From the NCBI GenBank assembly GCA_021802425.1, contig JAJZXJ010000009.1, positions 1 to 64,000 of the forward strand: a stretch of 64,000 bases of DNA, written 5' to 3'. The first letter of the stretch is position 1. Each line of letters starts with the position of its first letter. The translations under genes were made by a program, and so were the position numbers. This DNA comes from Acidulodesulfobacterium sp021802425 (lineage in GTDB: Bacteria; SZUA-79; Acidulodesulfobacterales; Acidulodesulfobacteraceae). Below the pieces are notes generated by a model that worked only from the letters and a program-made list of their open reading frames with translations, did not search any database and was not told where the DNA came from. This document shows, piece by piece, positions 43,289 through 51,350 of this stretch.

Positions 43289-44404
43289 ATGAATCCCGTA
43301 AGCCTTTTTAATTTATTGGAAAAATTTTTAAATAACGGAAGCGGAAGCAGCGGCATATCCGTCAGCCGGGATTATTGCGTCAGGCTGAAAAGCCCGATGG
43401 CGAGTTGTTATGAATGCATAGACAGATGCCCCGATTTGTCGATAAAAATAACCGATACCGATATTCAAATTCTTAAAAGCTGTACAAATTGTAATGCCTG
43501 CCTTTATATGTGCCCCAATTATGTGTTCGGCGTTAAACAAAAAACCGGAGAAGAGCCAAAAAAATATCTGGCGGTTGCGGACGGCATATACTATTTTTGC
43601 TCCAAAACAAACATAGAAAAAATTAATGATAAAATCGAATGTGTTTATGAGGCGGATACCTTAGATATAATTACCTGCCTGAAAGAGGGGAATAATTTAT
43701 TTTTTATTACGGGAGATTGTAATTCGTGCAAATATAATTATTTCCACGGCAAAACTATTAAAAGGATAAAAGAAATAGCCGGATTTTTGAATGCGGAGGA
43801 AAATTTCAAAGAGATAAACATTAGCGAGTTCGATGCCCGTTCATTTTTGGATGCCTTAAAAAATGACGATAATAAAACAGGGGGGACGACCGGCGGCATA
43901 AAAACAGGCGGTAAAAATGACGGCGGTAACGGTAAAGATGAAAGTTTGGGCAGAAGGGAGTTTTTTAAAAATTCCATTAAAGGTATTAAAGATAACGCGA
44001 AAAAATTTGCGCAGGACTTATCCGTTGACGATTTGCCTTTTTCCGAGCTTTATTCTAATTATATAGATTTGGGTGATAAAAACGATAAAAAAATCAATAA
44101 ACATCTCCTCGAGAAGCGCAGGAGCATCTTTCTTTTTTTAAAAAACAATAAAGACTTAGTGTCGCCGCTAAATATAAGGCTTCCGAAACTAAATAAAAAT
44201 TGTGTTTTTTGCGGAAATTGCTGGGAATTATGCCCGACAGGCGCTTTAAGCCGTAAAAAAAGCAAGATATTACTGGAGCCGTTTTTATGCACGGGATGCA
44301 ACCTGTGTAAGGATATATGCAGTTTTGGGGCAGTAAGAATGTATAAGGCTAAAAACTTAAAAGAGATTTCGGGAGAAAGAGTTTTGCTCGAAATAAATTT
44401 TTGA
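43289..44404 (+). CDS. Multi-[4Fe-4S] protein with glycine-rich linker
   Basis: The 371-residue protein has an N-terminal cluster region (CYECIDRCP, CTNCNACLYMCP), an isolated CNSC in the middle, and a C-terminal two-cluster ferredoxin (CVFCGNCWELCP, CTGCNLCKDIC). Between them lie a Gly/Lys/Asp linker (about 195-215) and LGRREFFKNSIKG (R222, R223), which looks like a twin-arginine motif but is internal and lacks a following hydrophobic stretch. Similar proteins accompany molybdoenzymes as electron carriers or maturation factors. The exact role is unknown. Confidence 0.8.
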   Translation: MNPVSLFNLLEKFLNNGSGSSGISVSRDYCVRLKSPMASCYECIDRCPDLSIKITDTDIQILKSCTNCNACLYMCPNYVFGVKQKTGEEPKKYLAVADGIYYFCSKTNIEKINDKIECVYEADTLDIITCLKEGNNLFFITGDCNSCKYNYFHGKTIKRIKEIAGFLNAEENFKEINISEFDARSFLDALKNDDNKTGGTTGGIKTGGKNDGGNGKDESLGRREFFKNSIKGIKDNAKKFAQDLSVDDLPFSELYSNYIDLGDKNDKKINKHLLEKRRSIFLFLKNNKDLVSPLNIRLPKLNKNCVFCGNCWELCPTGALSRKKSKILLEPFLCTGCNLCKDICSFGAVRMYKAKNLKEISGERVLLEINF

Positions 44405-44414
44405 ATTTAATATA

Positions 44415-44455
44415 TGACAAAAGTCACATATTTTTTATATGCCGCATATTATAAC
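44415..44455 (+). promoter_or_regulatory. CRP/FNR-family-like operator and -10 box upstream of 44494
   Basis: TGAC-AAAA-GTCA at 44415-44426 is identical to the site at 2677-2688. A -10-like TATAAC lies at 44450-44455; its distance from the palindrome centre (29.5 bp to its first base) is exactly the same as at the other site, giving a centre at about -41.5. Confidence 0.6.
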
Positions 44456-44493
44456 TTAATAAAAATTTAATTAATCAAATTTACATTATCATT

Positions 44494-45096
44494 ATGGAAA
44501 ACGGAGAAAAGAAAGAGAAAAATTGTGTCGAAATAACGGAAGAAGACATCAGAGAAGCCTTTGAAGAACACAAAACCTTTATAGATATAACCATCGACGA
44601 TTTTATGAAGATTTACAGGCATGCATTCGACTTAGCGATAGAGAGGGTTTACAGTGTTACCGTGGGGGAGGTGATGCCCAAAAAATTTATTTCCTTATCC
44701 GAGGATTCAGGTATAAATTCGGCGATGAATTTGCTTGCGGAAAACGGGTTGACCTGCGCCCCCGTAGTTAACGACGAAAATTTTGTTACGGGGTTTATTT
44801 CGGATTCGGATATTTTAACCAGCGCGGGAGTCGTAAAGAAACATACCTTCAGAGATGTGGTGAGGCATCTTATCGGCGAACCTACCCCGCATCTTCACAG
44901 GACTATAGACGTAAAAAATATTAAAGACATAATGACGTCGCCGGCAATTACCGTATCCGTCGATACCTGTATAAAAAAGGCGGCGGAAATATTTAACGAA
45001 AAGAGAATAAAAAATATGCCGGTTATAGGCAAAGACGGAAAACTGGCAGGGGTAATATCTATGACCGATATAATAAAATATATCGGGAAAAATTAA
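44494..45096 (+). CDS. Two-CBS-domain protein
   Basis: The 200-residue soluble protein has a helical N-terminus (about 1-50) and a CBS pair: VGEVMPKKFISLSEDSGINSA...GFISDSDIL and IKDIMTSPAITVSVDTC...GVISMTDIIKYIG. CBS pairs bind adenine nucleotides and gate enzymes or transporters. The next gene encodes an HPP-family membrane protein; HPP and CBS regions are often fused in one chain, so this is probably its regulatory subunit. A palindromic operator lies upstream. Confidence 0.88.
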   Translation: MENGEKKEKNCVEITEEDIREAFEEHKTFIDITIDDFMKIYRHAFDLAIERVYSVTVGEVMPKKFISLSEDSGINSAMNLLAENGLTCAPVVNDENFVTGFISDSDILTSAGVVKKHTFRDVVRHLIGEPTPHLHRTIDVKNIKDIMTSPAITVSVDTCIKKAAEIFNEKRIKNMPVIGKDGKLAGVISMTDIIKYIGKN

Positions 45097-45136
45097 AATT
45101 ACAAAGTAAATTAAGTTATCTTTGAGGATTTTAAAA

Positions 45137-45685
45137 ATGTGGTTTAAAGAATACGTAAGCAGAATGAAAGGCGGAGGGCAGAGCCCGACCGGCGTAAGTT
45201 TTCACGTAATTTTTTGGTCGGGACTCGCGTCTATCATAGGTATAGGCGTAGTTGCATATTTATCGGCAAAATTTTTCAATCCGTACGACCTGACTCTGCT
45301 TATAGGTTCGTTCGGCGCCTCCGCCGTTCTTATATACGGCGCGATAAAAACTCCCCTTGCACAGCCGAGAAATCTTATAGGGGGACATATACTTTCAGGC
45401 TTTGTAGGCGTGGCAAGTTATAAGCTGCTCGGGCATATCAGTATGCCTTTAGCTTCCGCCGTTGCGGTTTCTTTCGCGATTATGCTTATGCATGCGACAA
45501 AAACGCTTCACCCTCCCGGAGGGGCTACCGCGCTTATAGCCGTTATAGGCGGAAAAGGAATATACAAACTTGGTTTCCTTTACGCTTTAATGCCTGCAGG
45601 TTTGGGAGCTTTTATTCTTTTAGTAGTGGCGCTTCTCGTTAACAATCTTTCTAAATACCGAAAATATCCGGAATATTGGTGGTAG
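45137..45685 (+). CDS. HPP-family integral membrane protein
   Basis: The 182-residue protein has four membrane helices and the family signature LHPPGGATALIAVIGG, after which the family is named; PLAQPRNLIGGHILSGFVGV is the other conserved block. Characterised relatives transport nitrite in cyanobacteria and chloroplasts. The frame opens at TTG 45122, but GAGG at 45124-45127 fits the ATG at 45137. It pairs with the CBS gene 40 bp upstream. Confidence 0.85.
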   Translation: MWFKEYVSRMKGGGQSPTGVSFHVIFWSGLASIIGIGVVAYLSAKFFNPYDLTLLIGSFGASAVLIYGAIKTPLAQPRNLIGGHILSGFVGVASYKLLGHISMPLASAVAVSFAIMLMHATKTLHPPGGATALIAVIGGKGIYKLGFLYALMPAGLGAFILLVVALLVNNLSKYRKYPEYWW

Positions 45686-45729
45686 TAAAAGCAGGATAAA
45701 CAACCCAACCATCCAACCCAAAAAAATCC

Positions 45730-45760
45730 TTGACAAAAAAGTAAATTTATTAAATAATAT
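45730..45760 (+). promoter_or_regulatory. Putative promoter for rplM-rpsI
   Basis: A consensus TTGACA at 45730-45735 is followed by TAATAT at 45755-45760. The 19-bp spacing is long; a TAAATA at 45751 would give 15. A leader of about 60 bases would result. Confidence 0.5.
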
Positions 45761-45825
45761 TAAACTACACTTAATTTGGTTAAAATTATATTTATGTAAG
45801 TAAGGAAGCGCAGGGGAGGATATAT

Positions 45826-46233
45826 ATGGCGGAAAGCAAATGGGTATTGATAGATGCAAAGGGTGTCAGTTTGGGAAGGGTTGCCGGTTTTGCCGCCAAC
45901 AAGCTCATGGGCAAGGATAAACCTGACTGGACGCCTTATGCCGACAACGGAGATTTTGTTATCGTTATAAATAGCGCAAAGGCTAAGTTGACGGGTAAAA
46001 AAACAACGGATAAGGAATACCATTTTCACAGCGGGTATCCCGGCGGGCTTAAGTCTTATAATTATAAAGATATGGTTAAAAAAGACCCTTCATATCCTAT
46101 TTTACAGGCCGTAAAGGGAATGCTTCCTAAAAACAGGCTTTCGGATGCCCTCCTTAAAAAAATTAAAGTGTATCCCGATGAAAATCATCCGCATACGGCT
46201 CAACAGCCCGTAAAGATTGAAATAGCTAAGTAA
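45826..46233 (+). CDS. rplM: Ribosomal protein uL13
   Basis: The 135-residue large-subunit protein has the L13 pattern: WVLIDAKGVSLGRVAGFAA, KLTGKKTTDKEYHFHSGYPGGLKS and AVKGMLPKNRL...LKKIKVYPDENHPHTAQQP. It is slightly short at the N-terminus, as in many bacteria. GGGGAGG precedes the ATG. rpsI follows, the usual bacterial pair. Confidence 0.96.
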   Translation: MAESKWVLIDAKGVSLGRVAGFAANKLMGKDKPDWTPYADNGDFVIVINSAKAKLTGKKTTDKEYHFHSGYPGGLKSYNYKDMVKKDPSYPILQAVKGMLPKNRLSDALLKKIKVYPDENHPHTAQQPVKIEIAK

Positions 46234-46241
46234 ACAATGTT

Positions 46242-46262
46242 CCAGCCCGCCTTTGCGGGGAT
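46242..46262. repeat. Short GC-rich repeat remnant between rplM and rpsI
   Basis: CCCGCCTTTGCGGGGATCC resembles the CCCGC...GCGGGAATCC arm of the repeat family seen at 41583 and 41727. Confidence 0.5.
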
Positions 46263-46323
46263 CCAAAGTTTTTGTTAATTGCGTTAAATTAAATAATAAA
46301 AATAAATAATAGGTAATCTGATT

Positions 46324-46719
46324 ATGGCAAAAAAAAGTGTTATACATTCAGTCGGCAAAAGAAAGGCAGGGATTGCAAGGGTATATTTCAAAGAAGGAAC
46401 AGGCAAAATTTTGATTAACGGAAAAGATTTTGATAAATATTTTCCGCTTGAAAGTTTAAGAGTGATTGCCACAAGACCCTTAGCATTTTATCCCATAGAA
46501 AATAAATTCGACATTTATATTAATGTTGCCGGCGGGGGGTTAAGCGGACAGGCAGGCGCCATAAAACTTGCTCTTGCAAAGGCGATTCTTTTAATTAACC
46601 CCGACACAAAGGAAACTCTTGCAAAAGCCTCGATGCTTACAAGAGATCCAAGGGTGAAAGAAAGGAAAAAATATGGCCAAAAAGGTGCCCGTGCAAGATT
46701 CCAGTTCTCAAAAAGATAA
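46324..46719 (+). CDS. rpsI: Ribosomal protein uS9
   Basis: The 131-residue small-subunit protein has GKRKAGIARVYFKEGTGKI, VAGGGLSGQAGAIKLALAKA and the basic tail KERKKYGQKGARARFQFSKR that reaches the decoding centre. It ends in KR as expected. The 90-bp gap after rplM contains a short GC-rich repeat remnant near 46242-46262. Confidence 0.96.
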   Translation: MAKKSVIHSVGKRKAGIARVYFKEGTGKILINGKDFDKYFPLESLRVIATRPLAFYPIENKFDIYINVAGGGLSGQAGAIKLALAKAILLINPDTKETLAKASMLTRDPRVKERKKYGQKGARARFQFSKR

Positions 46720-46802
46720 TTTTATTATTATTTTAGCCAAATCTTGTTTAATCTTTATTAAATTTAGCTTTTAAATTCAGCTTGTAAAGATTTTAATGTT
46801 TA

Positions 46803-47912
46803 ATGATAAAAGTCTCTGTTATAGGCGCCTCAGGTTATAGCGGTATTTACTTAATCCACGCGCTCTCTTTAAGGCAGGATGTTTCCATATCCTTTATAAC
46901 ATCCCAAAGTTTTGCCGGTAAAAAGCTTTCGGAGGCTTTTCCTTTATTCATAAAGCCCGCATTTAAAAAAAATCCAATTTCGAATCTATTATTTAGCGCT
47001 TACGATGAGGATATTATCTCCTCATCATCCGATATAGTATTTTTTTGCCTGCCGCATGGGGAAAGCTCTAAATTTATTCCGAATATTTTAAAAAAAAATA
47101 ATCGGGTTAAAATCGTGGATATAGGCGCAGACTTCAGATTTGACGATTTAAAGATTTATGAAGAATTTTACGGGAAACACAATTTTGCCGGCTTAAATTC
47201 TAAGTTTATTTACGGTCTTAGCGATGTTTTTTATGAAAAAATAAAAAACTCTCAATTTGTCGCCAACCCGGGCTGTTATCCGACAGGCGCTCTTTTACCC
47301 TTGCTCCCCCTTTTCTTTAAAGACGCCGTTGACCTAAAAAATCCTGTTATAATCGATGCTCTATCGGGAATTTCAGGCGACGGACGCGGCTTAAAATTAT
47401 CAAACCTTTTCTGCGAGGTCGAAAATTCCGTTAAAGCGTACAATATTTGGTCGCACAGGCATATGCCGGAAATTAAGGAAAAAATAACCGCCGCTTTTTT
47501 AGCGAATAATAAGAATAATAAATATAAAGACGGTATTTCACCCAAAGTTTTATTTACCCCCCATAGGATTCCCGTCGCACGGGGGATACTGACCACGATA
47601 TATTTAAAATTAAAAGACGGTATTGAAGGAGGAGAGATTTTTACCCTGTATAATGATTTTTACGGAGACAGCCCGTTTGTTTCCATATTAGAAAGCGTTC
47701 AAAACTGCGATATCAAAAATGTTATTTATTCTAATAATTGCCATATAGCATTTGAAGCGGGCAAAAATAAGGGTGAAGAAGGATTTTTAAAGATTTTTAG
47801 CGTGATAGATAACCTTGGCAAAGGTGCTTCGCTTCAAGCCGTCCAGAATATGAACCTTATGTTTAATCTGGAACCGGATTTTGGGATTACCGGATATTCG
47901 CCCTTTCCGTAA
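46803..47912 (+). CDS. argC: N-acetyl-gamma-glutamyl-phosphate reductase
   Basis: ArgC carries out the NADPH-dependent third step of arginine synthesis. The 369-residue protein has the nucleotide-binding IGASGYSGIYLI (8-19), LPHGESS, the catalytic Cys in FVANPGCYPTG (about residue 158), DALSGISGDGRGL and HRHMPEI. Length is slightly above the usual 345. It has a terminator directly after. Confidence 0.95.
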   Translation: MIKVSVIGASGYSGIYLIHALSLRQDVSISFITSQSFAGKKLSEAFPLFIKPAFKKNPISNLLFSAYDEDIISSSSDIVFFCLPHGESSKFIPNILKKNNRVKIVDIGADFRFDDLKIYEEFYGKHNFAGLNSKFIYGLSDVFYEKIKNSQFVANPGCYPTGALLPLLPLFFKDAVDLKNPVIIDALSGISGDGRGLKLSNLFCEVENSVKAYNIWSHRHMPEIKEKITAAFLANNKNNKYKDGISPKVLFTPHRIPVARGILTTIYLKLKDGIEGGEIFTLYNDFYGDSPFVSILESVQNCDIKNVIYSNNCHIAFEAGKNKGEEGFLKIFSVIDNLGKGASLQAVQNMNLMFNLEPDFGITGYSPFP

Positions 47913-47918
47913 TTGTGG

Positions 47919-47955
47919 GAAAAAGGTGTCCGATTTAAAATCGACACCCTTTTTC
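47919..47955 (+). terminator. Terminator after argC
   Basis: An A-rich 5' arm and T-rich 3' arm enclose GGTGT/ACACC and CGATTT/AAATCG pairs with two single-base bulges. It begins 7 bases after the argC stop. Confidence 0.8.
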
Positions 47956-48165
47956 ATAGTTCTTTGTCCCAACCCGCATCTTTTGCCTGCATCAAAGACA
48001 TGCTTTGATAAACGCGGGCAAAAGATATGGCGGGAAAGTTTCAAAGCAAACAAAGTTCAGCGAAGCTCAACTTCATGAGTGTCGTCAGACACATATTTTC
48101 GCCCGCACGATTGTTTTTGCATGTCGAAAACGCGGGCGAAGATGGCGAAGCGGTAATCCAGTCCA
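47956..48165. repeat. Complex structured repeat, copy C
   Basis: The argC-moaC gap contains CGCGGGC (48013), CGGGAAAGTTTC (48031), GTGTC-GTCA-GACAC (about 48079-48092), CGCCCGC...GCGGGCG, and the tail GCGAAGCGGTAATCC (48146-48160), which is also the tail of copy A (3757-3771). It looks like a longer or composite version of the same element. Confidence 0.6.
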
Positions 48166-48675
48166 TCAGACACCTTTTTCTCGGACACCCTTTTTCCTAG
48201 TATATACCCCGCTTTTTCCACCCTCTTTCAAGGTAAGATAAATTTCCGATATTTCGATTGATTTATCCGCCGCCTTTAGCATATCGTAAATAGTTAACGC
48301 GGCAACGGACGCAGCCGTCAAGCTTTCCATTTCCACCCCTGTTTTACCGGATATTTTAACGGTGGATTTTATATTTATCGCACTTTCATTTTCATCCGGT
48401 TCAAAGGTAATATCGCAATCTTCGATATTTAACGGATGGCATAACGGAATCAGCCCCGAGGTTTGTTTTGCAGCCATAATGCCTGCAATTTTAGCCGTTC
48501 CGAACACATCTCCTTTTTTGCCGCCTTTGCTTACCGCAAGGTTAAATGCCTCCTTCGACATCGATACCTTTGCATGGGCGTAAGCAATCCTGACGGTGTC
48601 CGCTTTTTGAGAAACATCGACCATCTTTGGCATTCCCTTTTCATCGAGATGGGTTAATTTCATTTCTTTTTTCAT
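48166..48675 (-). CDS. moaC: Cyclic pyranopterin monophosphate synthase
   Basis: MoaC completes cyclic pyranopterin formation after MoaA. The 169-residue protein has KMVDVSQKADTVRIA, AGIMAAKQTSGLIPLCHPL, GVEMESLTAASVAALTIYDM and the catalytic-Lys segment KAADKSIEI. The frame opens farther upstream, but AAAGGAA supports the ATG at 48675. The last residues after GGKSG (VYTRKKGVREKGV) are extra and are encoded by the repeat-rich spacer. It lies apart from the other cofactor genes, on the opposite strand. Confidence 0.94.
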   Translation of the reverse strand: MKKEMKLTHLDEKGMPKMVDVSQKADTVRIAYAHAKVSMSKEAFNLAVSKGGKKGDVFGTAKIAGIMAAKQTSGLIPLCHPLNIEDCDITFEPDENESAINIKSTVKISGKTGVEMESLTAASVAALTIYDMLKAADKSIEISEIYLTLKEGGKSGVYTRKKGVREKGV

Positions 48676-48786
48676 AAATACGGTTCCTTTAATTTTATTT
48701 AATGATACCAAATAACCTTCGTTTTTGCTTGCATCTCTTTAAAATAATTTAAAACAATTGTATCAAAAATAATAAAAAAAATAAAA

Positions 48787-51144
48787 TTATATACCTCGAA
48801 ACGATTTAAGCAAAATATGAAAGGCAATGCTGCCGACTACGGCTGCCGCAATGATTATGAGCCATGAAACTGCATCGAGCGCCACGAGTCCGATGAAGCC
48901 GCTTAGTCTGCCCCAATAGACGGCAAGGACATTCAAAATCAGGCCAACCGCCAGTATAGCCCAGACTACCGCCTTTTGCATCAGCGAAGAATCGCTTTTC
49001 CTTTCTACCGGAGTAACATAATAGACGATATAAAGACCCATCAATATGACTATCGACAGGGCAGCTGTTTTATCGTAGTTTGCCATCTGGTTCTGCCAAA
49101 GGAAAAAGTCTGTGTAAACTATCAGTGAGACCAGTGCAATAATCAGTCCTGCGATAAGGGAAAACCCCAGTGTTTCCCGCAAGAAATCGTTGACCGTCTG
49201 TTTTGGAACATGGGCGCTCATCAAAGTTAGCAAAAATGCAGGCGTACCGACGGTGAGCAAATCAATCCATGTAATAAATTTTGGACTCAGCGGAAACGGC
49301 AGCCCGACAAAGCCGGAAAAAAGCACGAAGAAAAGGCTATAAACATTTTTTGTCAGGAATAGTTTGGCAACCCGTTTAATATTATATATGATACGATCTC
49401 CTTCCCGCGCAAGTGTCGGCAGGTGCGCAAAAGTATTTTTAAGAAGAATTATGTCCGCGACATCTAAGGCCGCTGCCGCTCCCGACTTCATTGCAATACC
49501 GATGTCGGCTTGTTTGAGCGCCAGAATATCATTAATCCCGTCCCCCACCATTCCGACAAATTCACCTGTTTCCTGTAGATATTTGACAATCTTTTGTTTT
49601 TGCTGCGGTACGAGGCGGCCAAAAATCTGACCCCGCATTACCGCTGTTTTAAACTCGTCAGGAGTGAGCAAATCAAGATCTGCGCCGATATAAACCGGAT
49701 CCGCAATCTTCAAGCCGGCTTGCATTGCTATAGCCGCTACGGTTTCGGGATGGTCGCCGGAAAGTACCTTCAGTTTGATTCCACGCGTCCCAAAAAAACT
49801 AACAGCCTCCCGGACATCAGGCCTAAGCTCGTCACGCAGTATAATGAAGGCGAGAATATTTAAATCACCCCGCTGTTTTAACGAGGCCGGACCGCTTGCA
49901 AATGCGAGCACGCGCAATCCCGAACGGCGTAACTCGGCAAGTTTATCTTCCTGTGCCTTTGCAGCGCGCCCCTGCATAAGACTCTCCGGTGCGCCGAGCC
50001 ACAGAGAGACTTCCGCATCCCTATATAGAATTTGTACGGCGCTTAATTTGGTTTTGGACGAAAACGGGAGTTCATCGATCGGATTACTTGGAATTCCCGG
50101 AAATACAGCCTCTATGGTCCGCAATGTTTCGTTCTTCTCGCGTACCGCACCGACAAATGCTTGCAGCTGGTCAGCTACATCGCCGTGCGTTGCATCGAGA
50201 ACCTCAAGTCCATCGAATATGAGACGGTTTGTTCCAAGCGTACCCGTTTTATCGAGGCAGAGTACGGTTAAATGGCTAATCGACTCGACCGCATTCAGCT
50301 TCTGAACCAGCACATGCCGTCTGGCTGAGCGAAAGGCTCCGAGTGCGAAAGCCGTGGTCGTAACCAGTACTAAACCCTCCGGCACCAGAGCTTTGATCAT
50401 TGTTGCTATCTCAAGAATGCTCGCCACAACCGGCAATTCCTGAATGTAATTAGCCATAACTATCAGAAAGGATAGCAGTATCATAATTGCAATAAGAACC
50501 CTGATTATTTGACCGATAGCCCGCTCTAAAGGCGATCGAAATATCTTGTAAGTTTTGGCTTGAGCGGTAAGTGCGCCGGCGTTTGAAGCCGCGCCGACCC
50601 CGGCAGCAAAGTATCTGCCTTCCCCCCATACGCAATAACTGCCTGATAATACCGGATCGCCGTTATGTTTTGCGATCAAATCGGCTTCCCCCGTGAGCAG
50701 GGATTCATCAAGAAAGAGGCCTGACGACTCTGCGATGACGCCGTCTGCGATGACGGGGTCCCCCGAACGCAGCACAACCAGATCGTCTTTAACTACTTCG
50801 TCTAACCAGACGGTTTCTTCGCTCCCGTTGCGAATAACGGCAATCTTTCGCCGAATAAGAATAGCCAATCGGTCAAGGGCTCGTTTAGCGCGGAGCTCTC
50901 CAATTATACCCGCAAGAATATTAGCCGCCGTTACGGCGCCAAGGACAACCGCATCGTCGTATGCGCCTATAAGCAATAAAGCGCCTACCGCTGCTGTCAA
51001 TATGGCGGCAAACAATGTTAAAATATTATTGCGAATAATTGCGGAAATAGTTCGCGTCGTGAAACGATCCGTCCGGTTGACTTGTCCGGCTTCAATCCGC
51101 CTGCGAACCTCATCGGAACTCAACCCCGTATCGGAGAAACTCAT
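48787..51144 (-). CDS. P-type cation ATPase, CtpE-like
   Basis: The 785-residue inner-membrane pump has the actuator LLTGE (usually TGES/TGEA), transmembrane-4 motif VPEGLVLVTTTAFA, phosphorylation site LDKTGTL, and hinge GDGINDILALKQADIGIAM. PEGL with this context resembles the mycobacterial CtpE calcium transporter rather than heavy-metal pumps; there is no N-terminal metal-binding domain. By eye its base composition is GC-richer than the neighbours, hinting at transfer. It is divergent from a second P-type ATPase. Confidence 0.88.
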   Translation of the reverse strand: MSFSDTGLSSDEVRRRIEAGQVNRTDRFTTRTISAIIRNNILTLFAAILTAAVGALLLIGAYDDAVVLGAVTAANILAGIIGELRAKRALDRLAILIRRKIAVIRNGSEETVWLDEVVKDDLVVLRSGDPVIADGVIAESSGLFLDESLLTGEADLIAKHNGDPVLSGSYCVWGEGRYFAAGVGAASNAGALTAQAKTYKIFRSPLERAIGQIIRVLIAIMILLSFLIVMANYIQELPVVASILEIATMIKALVPEGLVLVTTTAFALGAFRSARRHVLVQKLNAVESISHLTVLCLDKTGTLGTNRLIFDGLEVLDATHGDVADQLQAFVGAVREKNETLRTIEAVFPGIPSNPIDELPFSSKTKLSAVQILYRDAEVSLWLGAPESLMQGRAAKAQEDKLAELRRSGLRVLAFASGPASLKQRGDLNILAFIILRDELRPDVREAVSFFGTRGIKLKVLSGDHPETVAAIAMQAGLKIADPVYIGADLDLLTPDEFKTAVMRGQIFGRLVPQQKQKIVKYLQETGEFVGMVGDGINDILALKQADIGIAMKSGAAAALDVADIILLKNTFAHLPTLAREGDRIIYNIKRVAKLFLTKNVYSLFFVLFSGFVGLPFPLSPKFITWIDLLTVGTPAFLLTLMSAHVPKQTVNDFLRETLGFSLIAGLIIALVSLIVYTDFFLWQNQMANYDKTAALSIVILMGLYIVYYVTPVERKSDSSLMQKAVVWAILAVGLILNVLAVYWGRLSGFIGLVALDAVSWLIIIAAAVVGSIAFHILLKSFRGI

Positions 51145-51350
51145 AGGTTATCCCTTCATACTTATATATTTTTTTTAATGTATAATATTATAACAAGGCA
51201 AATAATTTAATTAAATTATACTAAAAGTTATCTGGTTAGACTACCCCAAATAATCTTTTCGTTTTCGGTTTATATTGTTTATATCTCTTAATAATATCTA
51301 AATATATTGCAGGGCTTATTCACTTGGAACGCCGGCGCAATGGTGCTTTA
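51145..51350. promoter_or_regulatory. Divergent region between two P-type ATPases
   Basis: This 206-bp AT-rich gap should hold promoters for both pumps. TATAAT-like boxes occur near 51180-51192. No operator palindrome stands out. Confidence 0.4.

Noticed and set aside
48005..48241. Short frames in the argC-moaC gap
   Set aside because: They consist of repeat sequence and overlap moaC antisense.
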